Both the position numbers and the translations under genes were made by a program. Positions 6,575 through 6,783 of a stretch of DNA of 6,783 nt are shown here, in pieces; positions within the stretch are counted from its first letter, which is position 1, and every line of letters starts with the position of its first letter. Source of the stretch: Paludibacter sp. (GTDB lineage: Bacteria; Bacteroidota; Bacteroidia; Bacteroidales; Paludibacteraceae); assembly GCA_028748945.1 (NCBI GenBank), contig JAQTOL010000177.1, forward strand, positions 1 to 6,783. Reading direction: 5' to 3'. The notes under the pieces are model-generated. The model was not told where the DNA came from and did not search any database. It saw only the letters and a program-made list of their open reading frames with translations.

Positions 6575-6605
6575 TTTATTATGGCTTATATATGACAATA
6601 CTAAA
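6514..6605. repeat. Four-unit 23-bp repeat array (iteron-like), core CATATATATG
   Basis: The self-complementary 10-mer CATATATATG occurs at 6516-6525, 6539-6548 and 6562-6571, and as CTTATATATG (one change) at 6585-6594. The starts are spaced exactly 23 bp apart. Cores are preceded by AG, AG, AA and GG; the spacers between cores are not conserved as direct repeats, but GATAA or its complement TTATC recurs (6526, 6548, 6557). Even spacing near two helical turns suggests sites for a DNA-binding protein on about the same face of the helix. No replication gene lies in the window to support a plasmid-type origin. Confidence 0.85.
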
Positions 6606-6660
6606 TAGTAAAGATGTTTTTACGAATACTTCCGTATATCTTTCATAATCTCTTTCCACT

Positions 6661-6783
6661 ACTGTCCGGTTATAAATCAAAGATAGTCAGTTGATTAGAA
6701 TCTTGAGTAGTATTGTTTATGTAATGTTGTTTTATAAACAGTTCATTTATAGTAGTTTTCTCAAACACAGACAGACTAAAAGT
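6661..6783 (-). mobile_element. End of an IS4-type insertion sequence entering from the right
   Basis: The call rests on the transposase C-terminus at 6670-6783. The element must end shortly after the transposase stop. The sequence ACTGTCCGG at 6661-6669 is a plausible start of the terminal inverted repeat, but the partner repeat and target duplication lie outside the window. The inner boundary is therefore approximate and may be several bases further left. Confidence 0.5.
6670..6783 (-). CDS. IS4-family transposase, C-terminal fragment (5' end outside window)
   Basis: Reading the minus strand from the right edge gives 37 open codons and then a TAA at 6672-6670. The peptide contains SLSVFEKTTINELF near its start and ends SNQLTIFDL. 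From memory this fits the tail of Bacteroidota IS4-family DDE transposases, which commonly close with an F-[DE]-K-T-x-x-N-E-L-[FL] motif followed by a variable stretch and N-Q-L-[ST]-[IL]-F. None of the DDE catalytic residues are in the window, so intactness cannot be judged. It is short, and the identification rests on the two motifs. Confidence 0.65.
   Translation of the reverse strand, partial: TFSLSVFEKTTINELFIKQHYINNTTQDSNQLTIFDL

Larger units (their letters stand above)
6233..6669. other. 437-bp gene-free region upstream of the sigma operon
   Basis: No credible coding frame was found on either strand. From the sigma start outward it contains a probable promoter (6304-6311) and a weak 11-bp imperfect inverted repeat (6357-6367 with 6405-6415, 9 of 11 paired) enclosing the palindrome CAAAATTTTG (6377-6386). 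Beyond that lie a CTCCCG/CGGGAG stem (6429-6458), repeated AATGATAA (6475, 6491) and AAATTAGT (6481, 6503) words, and the 23-bp repeat array (6514-6605). The last 64 bp before the transposase end show nothing clear. Confidence 0.7.

Noticed and set aside
6514..6605. CRISPR array
   Set aside because: The conserved part is only 10 bp in a 23-bp period, too short for CRISPR repeats and spacers, and there is no cas gene in the window.
6514..6605. Plasmid replication origin with iterons
   Set aside because: The spacing resembles iterons, but there is no rep gene, DnaA-box cluster or partition gene in view, and the surroundings look chromosomal.
6724..6783. Plus-strand start of a gene at the right edge (20 open codons from an ATG)
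   Set aside because: It is too short to judge, has no promoter in front, and lies opposite the better supported transposase tail.

Overview
The window looks like AT-rich chromosomal DNA from a member of the Bacteroidota, probably a Bacteroidales/Marinilabiliales-type organism. The basis is threefold: TAnnTTTG-type -7 promoter elements, no Shine-Dalgarno sequences before the starts, and a typical gene set (ECF sigma factor overlapping a membrane-tethered outer-membrane beta-barrel protein, several SPII lipoproteins, an IS4-type transposase end). No species is claimed.

Layout, right to left, because every supported gene is on the minus strand. At 6670-6783 is the last 37 codons of a transposase that enters from the right edge. 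A gene-free stretch (about 6233-6669) follows. It holds four 23-bp-spaced repeats with a CATATATATG core, which together form a 62-bp near-perfect palindrome (6513-6574), and a likely promoter at 6304-6311. Next is a compact five-gene run: ECF sigma factor (6232-5672), a 4-bp ATGA overlap, an anti-sigma-like/beta-barrel protein (5675-4419), a 10-bp gap, a Cys-containing lipoprotein (4408-3950), a 49-bp gap, a lipoprotein-type serpin (3900-2659), a 20-bp gap, and an LVIVD-repeat beta-propeller lipoprotein (2638-1358). I see no convincing internal promoter or terminator, so this is probably one operon. After a 176-bp gap with its own promoter comes the 5' part of a secreted repeat protein (1181 to beyond the left edge). 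It is built from Cys-containing modules with a 480-bp internal DNA repeat.

The likely theme is the cell envelope. A sigma/anti-sigma pair is co-transcribed with three predicted lipoproteins, one of which carries a complete inhibitory serpin hinge. This could be an envelope response that places a protease inhibitor at the surface, but that link is inference from gene order. The most unusual features are the 23-bp repeat/palindrome array, the repeat-built secreted protein of unknown family, and the sigma-linked serpin plus propeller cassette.
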